Shown here: one piece after another, positions 27,541 to 36,515 of the stretch
Numbering within the stretch: position 1 is the stretch's first letter
Layout of the letters: each line of letters begins with the position of its first letter
Origin: Deltaproteobacteria bacterium
Lineage (GTDB): Bacteria > Desulfobacterota > Desulfobacteria > Desulfobacterales > B30-G6
DNA length: 64,000 nucleotides
NCBI GenBank assembly: GCA_022340465.1
Contig: JAJDNW010000130.1
Coordinates: 62,001-126,000, forward strand
Direction of reading: 5' to 3'
Made by a program: the position numbers and the translations under genes
Notes under the pieces: generated by a model
Databases searched by the model: none
What the model was told of the DNA's origin: nothing
Seen by the model: the letters and a program-made list of their open reading frames with translations, nothing else

Positions 27541-27592
27541 ATCACGAAAACACGAAAGTCCAAAAACACGAAAAACCATGAAAATTTTCGTG
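27541..27592. repeat. CACGAAA palindromic repeat, copy 2
   Basis: Several CACGAAA words, of which CACGAAAA (27567-27574) pairs with TTTTCGTG (27585-27592). It lies between the dehydrogenase and DnaJ-like genes and shares its words with the hairpins near 14,300 and 28,430. Confidence 0.5.
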
Positions 27593-27617
27593 CCTTCGCT
27601 ATAGCTGACGACTTGTC

Positions 27618-28418
27618 ATGAAGCAGACGGACTACTATAACGTGCTGGGTGTAGATCCCGGCAGCGATCCTAAAAAAATTCGGACCGCATACCGGGATCT
27701 GGCCTTTCAATACCATCCGGACCGCAACAAGGGAAATCCGGAAGCTGCCGACAGGATGAAACGGATCAACGAGGCCTATGCCGTGCTGTCGGACCCCGAA
27801 AAGCGCAAGGCCTACGACGGATTAAGACAGCAGTACGGGGATGCGGCCCGGACCCGTTTCAGAAAGGCTTACACCGAGAAGGACATCTTCAGCAATTCGG
27901 ACATTCATCATATTTTCGAGGAAATGGCCCGGTCCTTCGGGTTCCGCAGTTCCGACGAGGTGTTCAAGGAGTTCTATGGGAAAGGATTCCGTTCCTTCGA
28001 GGTTCGCAGGCCCGGTCTTTTCGGCGCCGGTTTTTTCTTCTTCGGGACTCCCGGAAAAGGCGGTATGAGAAAGGGGCGGTTGCCATCCGGTGGTGGGCCG
28101 CTGGCCATGCTGGCCGGTCAGCTGCTCAGGAAGCTTTCCCAAAACGCTTCACCCGAGAAGGGGGGCGATCTGTTCGAGACCATCGTTTTGGATGGCGAAA
28201 CAGCCCAAAACGGCGGCCCATACGCCTTTTTTCAGAAGACCGACAAGAAGAAGCTGATCATTAAAATTCCGCCGAAGGTGCGTGACGGGCAGAAGATACG
28301 CCTTGCCGGCCGGGGGCGTCCCGGCAGGGGCGACAGTCCGGCCGGCGACCTTTACCTCAAGGTTAAAATAAGACGCCCCCTTCTGCAGCGGCTTAAGAAG
28401 ATGATCTCAGATCGATAA
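27618..28418 (+). CDS. DnaJ-like co-chaperone
   Basis: A 266-residue J-domain protein. Residues 1-70 form the J domain with the HPD tripeptide in [10 protein letters not shown], which stimulates DnaK. A Gly/Phe-rich middle ([15 protein letters not shown]) follows, then a single C-terminal beta-domain ([19 protein letters not shown]) as in CbpA/DnaJ. There is no CxxCxGxG zinc finger, so it is not canonical DnaJ. The convergent argF gene follows. Confidence 0.85.
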   Translation: MKQTDYYNVLGVDPGSDPKKIRTAYRDLAFQYHPDRNKGNPEAADRMKRINEAYAVLSDPEKRKAYDGLRQQYGDAARTRFRKAYTEKDIFSNSDIHHIFEEMARSFGFRSSDEVFKEFYGKGFRSFEVRRPGLFGAGFFFFGTPGKGGMRKGRLPSGGGPLAMLAGQLLRKLSQNASPEKGGDLFETIVLDGETAQNGGPYAFFQKTDKKKLIIKIPPKVRDGQKIRLAGRGRPGRGDSPAGDLYLKVKIRRPLLQRLKKMISDR

Positions 28419-28452
28419 CACGAAAAAATGGAACTTTTTCGTGTTTTTTCGC
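28417..28452 (+). terminator. Bidirectional terminator, CACGAAA hairpin copy 3
   Basis: AACACGAAAAA (28417-28427) pairs with TTTTTCGTGTT (28435-28445), followed by T-rich sequence; the stem's A-run gives a T-run on the other strand. It lies between the convergent DnaJ-like and argF genes. A further GAAA/TTTC palindrome continues to about 28,480. Confidence 0.75.
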
Positions 28453-28480
28453 TTTCGTATTTTCGTGATTGTTTTTAACG

Positions 28481-29461
<981 letters not shown>

Positions 29462-29509
29462 TCAAAGGTGCGGCCCCCGTCCGGGCGCCGATCGTTTCCG
29501 ACACCGGGA

Positions 29510-29998
29510 TCAATTCATGCCGGGGAATGCATCCTCATATTCGGGGGGGCCACTGAGGCCATATACCCGCACCGTCCGTTCATCGACAGGCTTTATGACC
29601 AGGTAGTTCCAACCCGTGTACAGGTACCCGTATAATTCGCCGGATGGGCTGTCGATGGCGTAGAGTTGCTGAAAATAACCCGGGAAGAGGCTCCGGTCGA
29701 TGCTGTCGATTACCCCGGCGATCGTTTCGGGGTCGTCGATTTTCTTCCAAAGTTTCCCTTCCGGCCGGATATGTTTGTCGTCAGATTTCGGATCGAAGAG
29801 GATGCCGGAAACGAGTCGTTCGCTATTCCCGTAATAATAGACGTCGTAGTCCCCGGAATGAGAGACGAGATCCTTCAACAGGGCATTCTGCTCCTCATTG
29901 GAGGTCGCCGAGAGTTTCCCGTATCCTGCGCATGCGGTCACGGCGACCAGGAGGATCAGCACTTCCATGGCCGTGAATATCACTTTTTGATTTTTCAT
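29510..29998 (-). CDS. Putative lipoprotein
   Basis: A 162-residue protein with a lipoprotein signal: a hydrophobic stretch ending VTAC, where the Cys at about residue 23 would be lipidated. The mature part is acidic and Tyr-rich (YDVYYYGNSE, YGYLYTGWNYLVIKP). I do not recognise the family. It is probably anchored in a membrane facing the periplasm. It stands between argF and a DUF3783 gene. Confidence 0.6.
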   Translation of the reverse strand: MKNQKVIFTAMEVLILLVAVTACAGYGKLSATSNEEQNALLKDLVSHSGDYDVYYYGNSERLVSGILFDPKSDDKHIRPEGKLWKKIDDPETIAGVIDSIDRSLFPGYFQQLYAIDSPSGELYGYLYTGWNYLVIKPVDERTVRVYGLSGPPEYEDAFPGMN

Positions 29999-30074
29999 AT
30001 CGCCAACATAATCACGATTCTGCTGATTTCAATCCATTAGGCATTCAGGGACTGCAGGGACCGACCGGATGGGG

Positions 30075-30500
30075 TCATCGCTTTCCCAGGGCCTTGCGCT
30101 CGGCCGACAATTCCGCGAGAAGCTCCTTCAGCTGCCAGTTTTCCGAGGTGGATGTCAGGGTGGCCCACAGTGCCGGTTTCATTCCGGTTTTCCGGCATAC
30201 GGCCATGAGGACGTGCAGTTTTTTTTCCGTAATGCCGGCAACGATGATCGCACGCGGCAAGGTCGATGAGATCCCCCGGCCGGCTTCCGGCGGCAGGGTA
30301 AAAAGATCGCCCAGACGGCTGTCTGCCTGCTGTTGCGTCGCCCAGACGACCGGGATGTTTTGCAGACCGGCCATGGCGAGCACGGCTTTGAATTTTGATT
30401 GCGCCTCCGACGGAAACCCGCATAGGACTAGTTTTTCTGGGCCGTACAGGGCCCGGTCGGTTCGAGTCACTTTTTCAAATTTCGCATCTGCCATGCTCAT
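30075..30500 (-). CDS. DUF3783 family protein
   Basis: A 141-residue soluble protein. The C-terminal half fits DUF3783, with PALWATLTSTSENWQLKEL as its recognisable core; the family function is unknown. The N-terminal half (KLVLCGFPSEAQ, then PVVWATQQQ) resembles a small alpha/beta fold. The next ATG, two codons in, is an alternative start. It is monocistronic as far as can be seen. Confidence 0.6.
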   Translation of the reverse strand: MSMADAKFEKVTRTDRALYGPEKLVLCGFPSEAQSKFKAVLAMAGLQNIPVVWATQQQADSRLGDLFTLPPEAGRGISSTLPRAIIVAGITEKKLHVLMAVCRKTGMKPALWATLTSTSENWQLKELLAELSAERKALGKR

Positions 30501-30800
30501 ATACTCGACTTGCGTGTGGGTAAGGGGCCTTCTCCCATTGGAACCGGCTGTTCCGTTGTCACCTGCATTAGAAAGATTCGACTCAGATTACACCAAGAGC
30601 GAATTGGTTTCAAGACGCTATTTACGCCATCCTTGCAAAAGCCTGAGGGCTTCAGCGTCAAGGCGTCTGAATACAAAAAACAAGCTATTAGAGTGGTTGC
30701 CAGAAAAAAACGCTCCGAATGGCGTGTCTCTATTGCGGAATAGACTTATGGCAATCGGTAGAGATCTGCTCTTAATTCTTGTCGTTGATTCAAGCTTGGC
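30501..30800. other. Gene-free interval with repeat copy 2
   Basis: No gene was recognised. The interval contains copy 2 of the GCAAAAGCC repeat (30,634-30,678: TTGCAAAAGCCTGAGGGCTT, then TCAAGGCGTCTGA). A 77-codon frame across it is built from the repeat and does not look coding. Confidence 0.5.
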
Positions 30801-31919
30801 TTACCCCAACGTTCGGACGATCGACCGGTCTATCTCCCGTTGATTACCTGTCAACCAGTGCATTAGCCCGATGTTGTGGTAGATGAAGGCGTAATACTCG
30901 TCATCGTCCGGCTCTGCTGCATTGTAAAAGTCGACCAGGTCCCAATTGAGAACATAAAGATTGGCGATCGCCAGCATGGCCGTCAGGTATTTTTTTTCCT
31001 GGGCGGTCAAGGGGTTGACATGGCTGAACTGCCGGCATGCCTGGTTGTAGGTCTGCAAAAACAGGCTGAATTTGTCCTGCCGCAGCGCAACCACTTGCTG
31101 ATCCCAGATACTGGTGAAATAGACCAGGCCCAGGGCGATATCGAACAGCCGGTAGTCGATTTTCGACCAATCAAAATCGAAAATGCCGATGACTTTTTCA
31201 TCGTGATATTTCAAATTTCCCGGGTGGTAGTCACAGTGGACCGGCAGTTCGACCATGCCCTGGAAGGCTGATTCCAGTTCAACCAGATGCCTCACGGTCG
31301 TCAAGATGGTTTCGAAATTTTGTTCGAACAGCCGATCGCAGCGACGTTCCTCGCGCCGGCGATAAAAGGTGGACCAGCTTGTTTCGAACGTGGGCAGGAA
31401 GGTCATGATTTTGGGCTGCACCCGCTTGGCTCCGGGGGGCGGTGTGAAGCCATGCCCGCAGTGGTGGAGATGGGCGAGAACCCGGGCGGCACTGGCGAAT
31501 TCCCTGTCGGTGAGATCGGTATGGGTCCATGAATATTTGTCTTCTCCGTCAAGAAATTCGAACAGCGCCCATAGCGCCCGGGCGCCGTTGTGGTTTTCGG
31601 GCGGGGGCGTACGCACAAGGGTTTCGCCGCTGCTGCCGGGAACGACGGCGGCCGCCTTGGTAAAGCCATTGGAACGCAGGTGATCGACCAGGGCGTGTTC
31701 GAAGCGGATCTCTTTTTCGGCGACATGAGGGTTGTACAGCCTCAGGAATAAACGCCGATTTCGCGGGGCATCCGCCATCCAGACCGCATAACTTTTGTTG
31801 CAATATCCGCCCGTGATTCCCTCGACGCGGGTCAGTTTGCCGAAATCGTAATGGCTCTCCATCAACCGGCGGATGGTTTGCGTGAGAGCGTCGTTGTTCA
31901 ATTCCGAATGAAGGTTCAT
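30801..31919 (-). CDS. Aminoglycoside/choline-kinase-type phosphotransferase
   Basis: A 372-residue APH-fold kinase. GGYCNKSYAVW (near residue 30) is the nucleotide loop, HCDYHPGNLKYH (near 233) the catalytic loop with Asp, and IFDFDW the metal-binding DFD. Such proteins phosphorylate small alcohols such as choline, homoserine or sugars; the substrate is unknown. It lies 77 bases downstream of the sulfotransferase-like gene on the same strand, and both should be transcribed from the sigma-54 promoter at 32,844-32,858. Confidence 0.8.
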   Translation of the reverse strand: MNLHSELNNDALTQTIRRLMESHYDFGKLTRVEGITGGYCNKSYAVWMADAPRNRRLFLRLYNPHVAEKEIRFEHALVDHLRSNGFTKAAAVVPGSSGETLVRTPPPENHNGARALWALFEFLDGEDKYSWTHTDLTDREFASAARVLAHLHHCGHGFTPPPGAKRVQPKIMTFLPTFETSWSTFYRRREERRCDRLFEQNFETILTTVRHLVELESAFQGMVELPVHCDYHPGNLKYHDEKVIGIFDFDWSKIDYRLFDIALGLVYFTSIWDQQVVALRQDKFSLFLQTYNQACRQFSHVNPLTAQEKKYLTAMLAIANLYVLNWDLVDFYNAAEPDDDEYYAFIYHNIGLMHWLTGNQREIDRSIVRTLG

Positions 31920-31996
31920 GGCGTATCGATCCTCTCAAGAAAAGAGAACGAAATCTCTGGGACTCGGTTAGCTCGACGAGAGAAAAACGACCCCTG

Positions 31997-32737
31997 TCAG
32001 GAGGCCGACAGACAGTGTGAACGCATTTTTTCATAGAACGGCAGATGATGTTCATAGTACTCGCGCAAGCGTGGCCTGTCGTCCAATCCGAAATCGAAGG
32101 TTTCCATGTTTTTCTGGATGCCTGAACTTTCCGTGGCGTCCACGTGCCACTCTTTCCACGAGTCCCACGCCTGGATATGGCGCCCGGCTTCCCATTGCAT
32201 GGCTTCGGGTATGAAAGGAATGCCGACGGCCTCGCAATAGGCCCGGGTAACGCCGTCCGGGTCGTCTTCGAGCGCATCCGCGTCGATGATAACGGGCGTT
32301 TTACCGGTTATTTCCCTGACTTTCATGAACAGGTTGTACTCCAGTTCAATGCCGATTTCCTCGCTGGTGACATCCGGGTTCATGACATAGTTGGACAAAA
32401 CGGTTTTCTCGGGATCTCTGATCAAAAAGGTGTTGGTCATCTGTTTGAGAAAGTCCGGGTCTTGGACGACATGATCGTAGGGGTGGTAGCACATGTCCTT
32501 GAAAAAAACCGGCGTCTGCTCGGCTTCGCGCAGGATCCAGCTTTTGATGTCCGGATAGCTCATGGGGGCGCTGGGGTCGATGTGCTGGCCGGGGCAGTCG
32601 ACCCGTTTTTCATACACATAGTAAAGGGCACTGAAAGGTTCGTGCAGGACCTTGAAATCGTTTCTCTCGATGAAAATGCGCTCGAACCCGGTTGAGATGG
32701 ATCTGGGGTGTACCCAGAAAGCGATAATCTGGTTCAT
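31997..32737 (-). CDS. Sulfotransferase-family protein
   Basis: A 246-residue soluble protein with sulfotransferase features. FWVHPRSISTG near residue 7 corresponds to the 5'-phosphosulfate loop of PAPS binding and FLIRDPEKTVLSNYV to the 3'-phosphate site. Family members transfer sulfate from PAPS to hydroxyl or amine groups, but several bacterial relatives have no known substrate. AAGGAGG precedes the ATG. Together with the kinase-like gene downstream and the sigma-54 activator upstream it forms a regulated unit. Confidence 0.72.
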   Translation of the reverse strand: MNQIIAFWVHPRSISTGFERIFIERNDFKVLHEPFSALYYVYEKRVDCPGQHIDPSAPMSYPDIKSWILREAEQTPVFFKDMCYHPYDHVVQDPDFLKQMTNTFLIRDPEKTVLSNYVMNPDVTSEEIGIELEYNLFMKVREITGKTPVIIDADALEDDPDGVTRAYCEAVGIPFIPEAMQWEAGRHIQAWDSWKEWHVDATESSGIQKNMETFDFGLDDRPRLREYYEHHLPFYEKMRSHCLSAS

Positions 32738-33082
32738 CGGTACCTCCTTTTCACTGGTGATCAGGTAAATACAGCAGGGTGTTTTTGCGAGCCGGTCGTG
32801 ACATCATCGCGCCGACCCGTCACATTCAATCCTTCTCAGCTCAGCAATTTCTGTGCCACACGGCACAGGTGGCGGTGTCGAACACCCGGCATAAAAAATC
32901 TATTAAAATCAGTCAGTAAGTGCTTCCGGGGCGTGCCCGGTGGTGCTCTGAGCGGCTCGATGTTTTTTTTATGATGCCGTATGAATCATAATTGAATTAT
33001 TATATAGAAAATAGCCCTAATTTTAACCATTCGTTATTATAGGGTATAGTAATAAAAATATTTTTCTTAATTTAAAAATGAA
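32738..33082. other. Intergenic region upstream of the sulfotransferase operon
   Basis: 345 bases between the sulfotransferase-like gene and the activator gene, both leftward. The left half holds the sigma-54 promoter with an overlapping palindrome. The right half (about 32,980-33,080) is very A+T-rich. No coding frame was recognised. Confidence 0.6.
32844..32858 (-). promoter_or_regulatory. Sigma-54 promoter of the sulfotransferase operon
   Basis: On the minus strand this reads TGGCACAGAAATTGC, an exact match to the -24/-12 consensus with correct GG-GC spacing. It lies about 107 bases upstream of the sulfotransferase start. The -24 box is inside a perfect palindrome, CTGTGCC-ACAC-GGCACAG (32,851-32,868). 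The activator encoded at 33,083-34,519 is the obvious regulator. Confidence 0.8.
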
Positions 33083-34519
33083 TTAATCAAGTCGATATAG
33101 GGTCGATCCTTTGCGGTTGATCCGTGATTCTTTGCGCGAAGCACCGACATATTTCCGGATCAGGCGGTGGGCCTTGCTCTGGCTGATGTTTAAATAAGCG
33201 GCCACCTTATAGGAGCTTTTCAGCATGTGGTAGGCTTCGACGACCAATTTGCGGGTAAGGCTTTCCAGAGCCGCGTCGAGGCCCTGGGGGGCGCCGTCCA
33301 ATTGAAATGTAGTGACGGTTTGCCTGGAGAACGCCGGTGGCAGATTTCCCGGCTTGACTTCACCGTTGTCGACCGTGGCGGCGACCAGTTCAGTGGTGTG
33401 CATGAGTTCCCTGATATTGCCGGGCCAATGGTATGCCAGCAGGGCATCGGCTGTCTCGGAAGACAGGGTGTGAATTTTTCCGAACTGCTTGTCGAATTGA
33501 CCGAGGTAGTAGTTGGCCAGCGGCAGGATATCCTGGGAGCGCTCTTTCAAAGGGGGGATTTCGATTTCGATCACCTTGAGGCGGTGGTAGAGATCACTCC
33601 TGAAGGTCTGGTTGGCCACCATGGCATGCAGGTCCCGATTGGTGGCGCAGATGATGCGGATGTCCAGCGATTTGGTCCGGTTTCCCCCAACGGGCGTGAG
33701 CTGTCTCTCCTGAACGACTTCGAGCAGTTTTGCCTGCAGGTGCAGGGGAAGTTCGGCGATTTCATCGAGCAGCAGCGTCCCTCCGCCGGCCAGCTCGATC
33801 CTGCCGATGCGGCCTTTGGGGTGGGCGCCGGTGAAGGCGCCGCCGGCATAACCGAACAGTTCGGTTTCGATCAGTTCGTTGGGAATAGCGGCACAGTTGA
33901 TGCTTACAAAGGGATGCTGCGATCGATGGCTGACTTCATGAATGTATCTGGCGAGGACCCCTTTTCCGGTGCCGGATTCGCCCAGGAGGATGACACTGGC
34001 GTCGATCGGTGCGATCTGAGAGGCGTAGGCAATCAGCTCCTTGAACCGGGGGCTCTGCCCGATCAGGCCGAAGGTGCCCACGTCGGAATTCAGTTTTGGG
34101 TTGATTTCATCCCGAAATTCCGACACCAGCCGGTTGGCCTTTTCCAACTCCTGCTTGATGATTTCCAGCTGGGTGATGTCCCGCGCGTTCTGAACCACCA
34201 TTTCAAGCTTGCCGTTTTCACTAAATACCGGTGTCGCCGTCACCAGCAGGGTTTTGCCGATGTTGGTTTTCTGGACGATGTTGACCTGCCGCCTTTCCCG
34301 CATGACACGGTGAATGATGGGGGGGGAGTAGTACCCCTCGTCGACCAGGGATTCGGCCCTGCGGCCCAGGACATCGGCGGATTTCAACCCGTAATGGCGT
34401 TCGCAGATCGGGTTTACATAGATGACGACGCCCCCGGCGTCGGTGACGAATATTTCGTCGTAGGAGCTCTCGAGTATTTTGAACAACGTATTGCGCTGAA
34501 GGTCTGCGACCCTTTTCAT
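33083..34519 (-). CDS. Sigma-54-dependent activator with PAS domain
   Basis: A 478-residue enhancer-binding protein. A PAS domain (about 10-120) senses an unknown signal in the cytoplasm. The AAA+ domain has Walker A GESGTGKG, the sigma-54 contact loop GAFTGA, and LLDEIAELP as Walker B. The C-terminus carries a helix-turn-helix (VAAYLNISQSKAHRLIRKY). No receiver domain is present, so ligand binding to PAS is the likely trigger. AGAAGG lies before the ATG. It is next to a sigma-54 promoter driving a sulfotransferase/kinase operon, its probable target. Confidence 0.9.
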   Translation of the reverse strand: MKRVADLQRNTLFKILESSYDEIFVTDAGGVVIYVNPICERHYGLKSADVLGRRAESLVDEGYYSPPIIHRVMRERRQVNIVQKTNIGKTLLVTATPVFSENGKLEMVVQNARDITQLEIIKQELEKANRLVSEFRDEINPKLNSDVGTFGLIGQSPRFKELIAYASQIAPIDASVILLGESGTGKGVLARYIHEVSHRSQHPFVSINCAAIPNELIETELFGYAGGAFTGAHPKGRIGRIELAGGGTLLLDEIAELPLHLQAKLLEVVQERQLTPVGGNRTKSLDIRIICATNRDLHAMVANQTFRSDLYHRLKVIEIEIPPLKERSQDILPLANYYLGQFDKQFGKIHTLSSETADALLAYHWPGNIRELMHTTELVAATVDNGEVKPGNLPPAFSRQTVTTFQLDGAPQGLDAALESLTRKLVVEAYHMLKSSYKVAAYLNISQSKAHRLIRKYVGASRKESRINRKGSTLYRLD

Positions 34520-34777
34520 CTTGCCTTCTGAACGAGTTGGAGGAGACGGTTAAAGCCGTTGGCCTGACGGCAGCTGCCCAACGATTGGTCATCCATACTT
34601 AAACGATGCTGTTTTTTGTGTCAAGCTTTTGAAAAAATGGCATCCATTTGATTTTATGAATTATAATTGATAGTTATGCTTTTAGATCCCTTCATAAAGC
34701 ACCGGGCAGGGTTCAATAATGAAGGAGGTCATTAAGACGAAAATAAACGCTGTCGGATGTGCATTCCCCGCCCGCTA

Positions 34778-35254
34778 TCATCTGTTCGTGCGGGCCACAT
34801 CCCGAAGGTAGGCCTCTGCCGGTAAACAGAGCCCCTGCAGCAGGATGCTTTCCGACGGCACGAAACCGGCCCACACCACCTCCCGGTTGTCGATGGAAAT
34901 GGGTGTGTCCTTTTCCAGGGTCATTTCGAAAATGTCGACGGTCTCCCGCCTGTAGCAGACCGTAAAACGGTACTGCCGGGCGTGCCTCAGCTGGTTGGGG
35001 TATGCGGTGATCCCCACCTCTTCTTTCAGTTCCCGAACCGCGGCCGCTCGCGGTTTTTCCCCGCCTCTGACGTATCCGCCCGGGAAGGTGTATCCCCGGC
35101 GATAGCTGTTTTTGACCAACAGCAGCCCGCCCTCTCCCCGGATAACGACATTCACCCCCCTGACGGCGGGCCTGAATAGGAACGCAAACACGGTCAGGCC
35201 CGCATGGGCGAGCTTATATGCCCTGTGAAACAGCGTATCGGGGATTTTTTTCAT
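34778..35254 (-). CDS. NUDIX hydrolase
   Basis: A 158-residue NUDIX protein that would cleave a nucleoside diphosphate linked to another group. The Nudix box runs from GYVRGGEKPRAAAV to RELKEEVGI (around residues 62-84), with the metal Glu residues in place. The first 35 residues add a hydrophobic stretch (LTVFAFLFRPAVRG), which may let it touch the membrane. The substrate is unknown. Confidence 0.87.
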   Translation of the reverse strand: MKKIPDTLFHRAYKLAHAGLTVFAFLFRPAVRGVNVVIRGEGGLLLVKNSYRRGYTFPGGYVRGGEKPRAAAVRELKEEVGITAYPNQLRHARQYRFTVCYRRETVDIFEMTLEKDTPISIDNREVVWAGFVPSESILLQGLCLPAEAYLRDVARTNR

Positions 35255-35410
35255 TTCGAACAGGTGGTTGACCTTCAGGCTTCGCTTTCAGCTACGCCCG
35301 ACAAGCCTGAGGACGTTATATCCAGCGCTGCCACGCCTCGGCGTGGTTGCTGAGGATTCGAATCCGACTTCGCTCTGCGGGCTTCGCCGGGACGGGGTAA
35401 AATAGTAGGA

Positions 35411-35462
35411 CTTCACCTTCAGGCGTCTGGCTCTGAAGCCCTCAGGCTTTTGCAGCGCTTAG
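35411..35462 (-). repeat. Dispersed GCAAAAGCC repeat, copy 3
   Basis: Read on the minus strand it contains TGCAAAAGCCTGAGGGCTTC, identical over this core to the copy near 30,640. A partial copy lies near 50,391-50,405. The preceding 35,280-35,410 is also rich in short inverted words and seems to be part of the same kind of extragenic sequence. Confidence 0.55.
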
Positions 35463-35482
35463 GCAAAAGTATCGACTGCGGT

Positions 35483-35647
35483 CTAGTTGCGCGGCTTTTT
35501 ACGCCGCTCCTCACCGCTGCGGCGGTCGCTGTTTTTGCGCTGTTCCTCACCCTGGTAGATCTGTTCCACATAGGGGGTGATGAACTTCAGGCGCCTTTCG
35601 GAACCCGACCGTCGTTGTTTATCGTTCGTTGACGTTCTTTTGTTCAT
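35483..35647 (-). CDS. Small basic protein with repeated RRSG-ERR motifs
   Basis: A 54-residue frame. It contains two copies of a short motif, RRSGSERR near residue 12 and DRRSGEERR near residue 41, around a central FITPYVEQIYQG. It is strongly basic. Similar Arg-rich RRSG(x)DRR peptides occur in Deltaproteobacteria, but no function is known to me. No clear ribosome site was seen. The internal motif repeat is the main reason for calling it; it may bind nucleic acid or a partner protein. Confidence 0.5.
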   Translation of the reverse strand: MNKRTSTNDKQRRSGSERRLKFITPYVEQIYQGEEQRKNSDRRSGEERRKKPRN

Positions 35648-35706
35648 GGTGCGGGGATATTAGCGGGGTCTTAAAAGGCTGTCAATAAAATTCACGACCC
35701 CAGGGC

Positions 35707-35985
35707 CTAGTTCAGAGCGGCGCCAAGACCGATGCTTTTGCCGATGAAATGGATCCTGATATCCGCTTTGCTGAAAATGCCGGCATGGCTCCTGATGACG
35801 TTTTTACCGAAAAAATGGACGTGGTTCAGGTCCGAGGTGTTGATGAAGACGTTGAAGCATTGGTCACCGTCTTTTTTCAAAAGATTGAGTAGCTCGGATG
35901 CGGAACTGCCATCGAAGTCGCCTGACAGTTTCAGGTGCAGGCTTTCGCCGGTGCGGTGCTTGAATATTTTGAAATTGTTTGCCAT
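35707..35985 (-). CDS. STAS-like small protein
   Basis: A 92-residue soluble protein beginning MANNFKIFKHR. Its pattern LHLKLSGDFDGSSASELLNLL followed by FNVFINTSDLNHVHFFG resembles a STAS or anti-anti-sigma fold, though the phosphorylatable Ser position is not certain. GGAGGTG precedes the ATG at 35985, which is preferred over an upstream ATG at 36105. A near-consensus sigma-54 promoter lies about 115 bases upstream. It flanks the Lon/USP stress island and may take part in its signalling. Confidence 0.62.
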   Translation of the reverse strand: MANNFKIFKHRTGESLHLKLSGDFDGSSASELLNLLKKDGDQCFNVFINTSDLNHVHFFGKNVIRSHAGIFSKADIRIHFIGKSIGLGAALN

Positions 35986-36100
35986 GGCACACCTCCATTC
36001 GGGTTCCTGATTCCAACCGCCGGGAGCGGCGGTCATCCGCGCGGAAATAGGTTTCTCATGGGTGTGAAAACATGAAAAAATATGGATTATATGCTTGTAA

Positions 36101-36116
36101 TGCAACAGGCGTGCCG
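36101..36116 (-). promoter_or_regulatory. Sigma-54 promoter of the STAS-like gene
   Basis: The minus strand reads CGGCACGCCTGTTGCA, matching the -24/-12 consensus at all but the first base, with correct spacing. An inverted repeat TATGTAA-N6-TTACATA (36,226-36,245) lies about 110 bases upstream, a usual distance for an activator site. Confidence 0.7.
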
Positions 36117-36398
36117 AATGCTATAAATAATAAAGTTAAAAATGACAGGCAGTTGAGATTGTCGAGCTATAACAAGAACAGATGATTGGGATATAAATTA
36201 CTCAATTTTGCTGAGGTTTGTTTCATATGTAAAAAATATTACATAAAAGTGGACGACATTTTCTTTTTTTAAAATCAATTTGTCACGCTTTCTACTATAT
36301 ATTGTGTTGTTTCTGTTGGCGGATCGACCGGGGGATGTTTCATCAATGCGCTGAATTGCGACGGCGGGCGCATTGCCGGTTTGCTGCGGGGAGTGTTC

Positions 36399-36440
36399 AA
36401 TCGCTATCGAAATCGGGATTGGGTCGTTTCGATAGCGATT
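36399..36440. repeat. Perfect 14-bp inverted repeat
   Basis: AATCGCTATCGAAA (36,399-36,412) and its exact inverse TTTCGATAGCGATT (36,427-36,440) with a 14-base loop. It lies 76 bases beyond the Lon stop codon but lacks a T-run on either strand, so it is not a classical terminator. It could protect the lon mRNA 3' end. Confidence 0.6.
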
Positions 36441-36515
36441 TCGGATTGAATGAGGCTCTTCGATCGGACGATACCAAGCGACTCGCCGCGGGGGGGAGGG
36501 CGTTTGGAGGCGACG

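Larger units (their letters stand above)
35986..36515. other. Intergenic region between the STAS-like gene and Lon
   Basis: 530 bases without a convincing gene. It holds a sigma-54 promoter (36,101-36,116, minus strand), an inverted repeat TATGTAA-N6-TTACATA (36,226-36,245) about 110 bases above it, and a perfect 14-bp hairpin (36,399-36,440). Confidence 0.6.

Noticed and set aside
30510-30743. A 77-codon + strand frame
   Set aside because: Most of it is the dispersed GCAAAAGCC repeat; no ribosome site or conserved pattern.
33227-34531. A 434-codon + strand frame opposite the sigma-54 activator
   Set aside because: Low-complexity, Gly/Gln-rich translation without motifs; the other strand has GAFTGA and Walker motifs.
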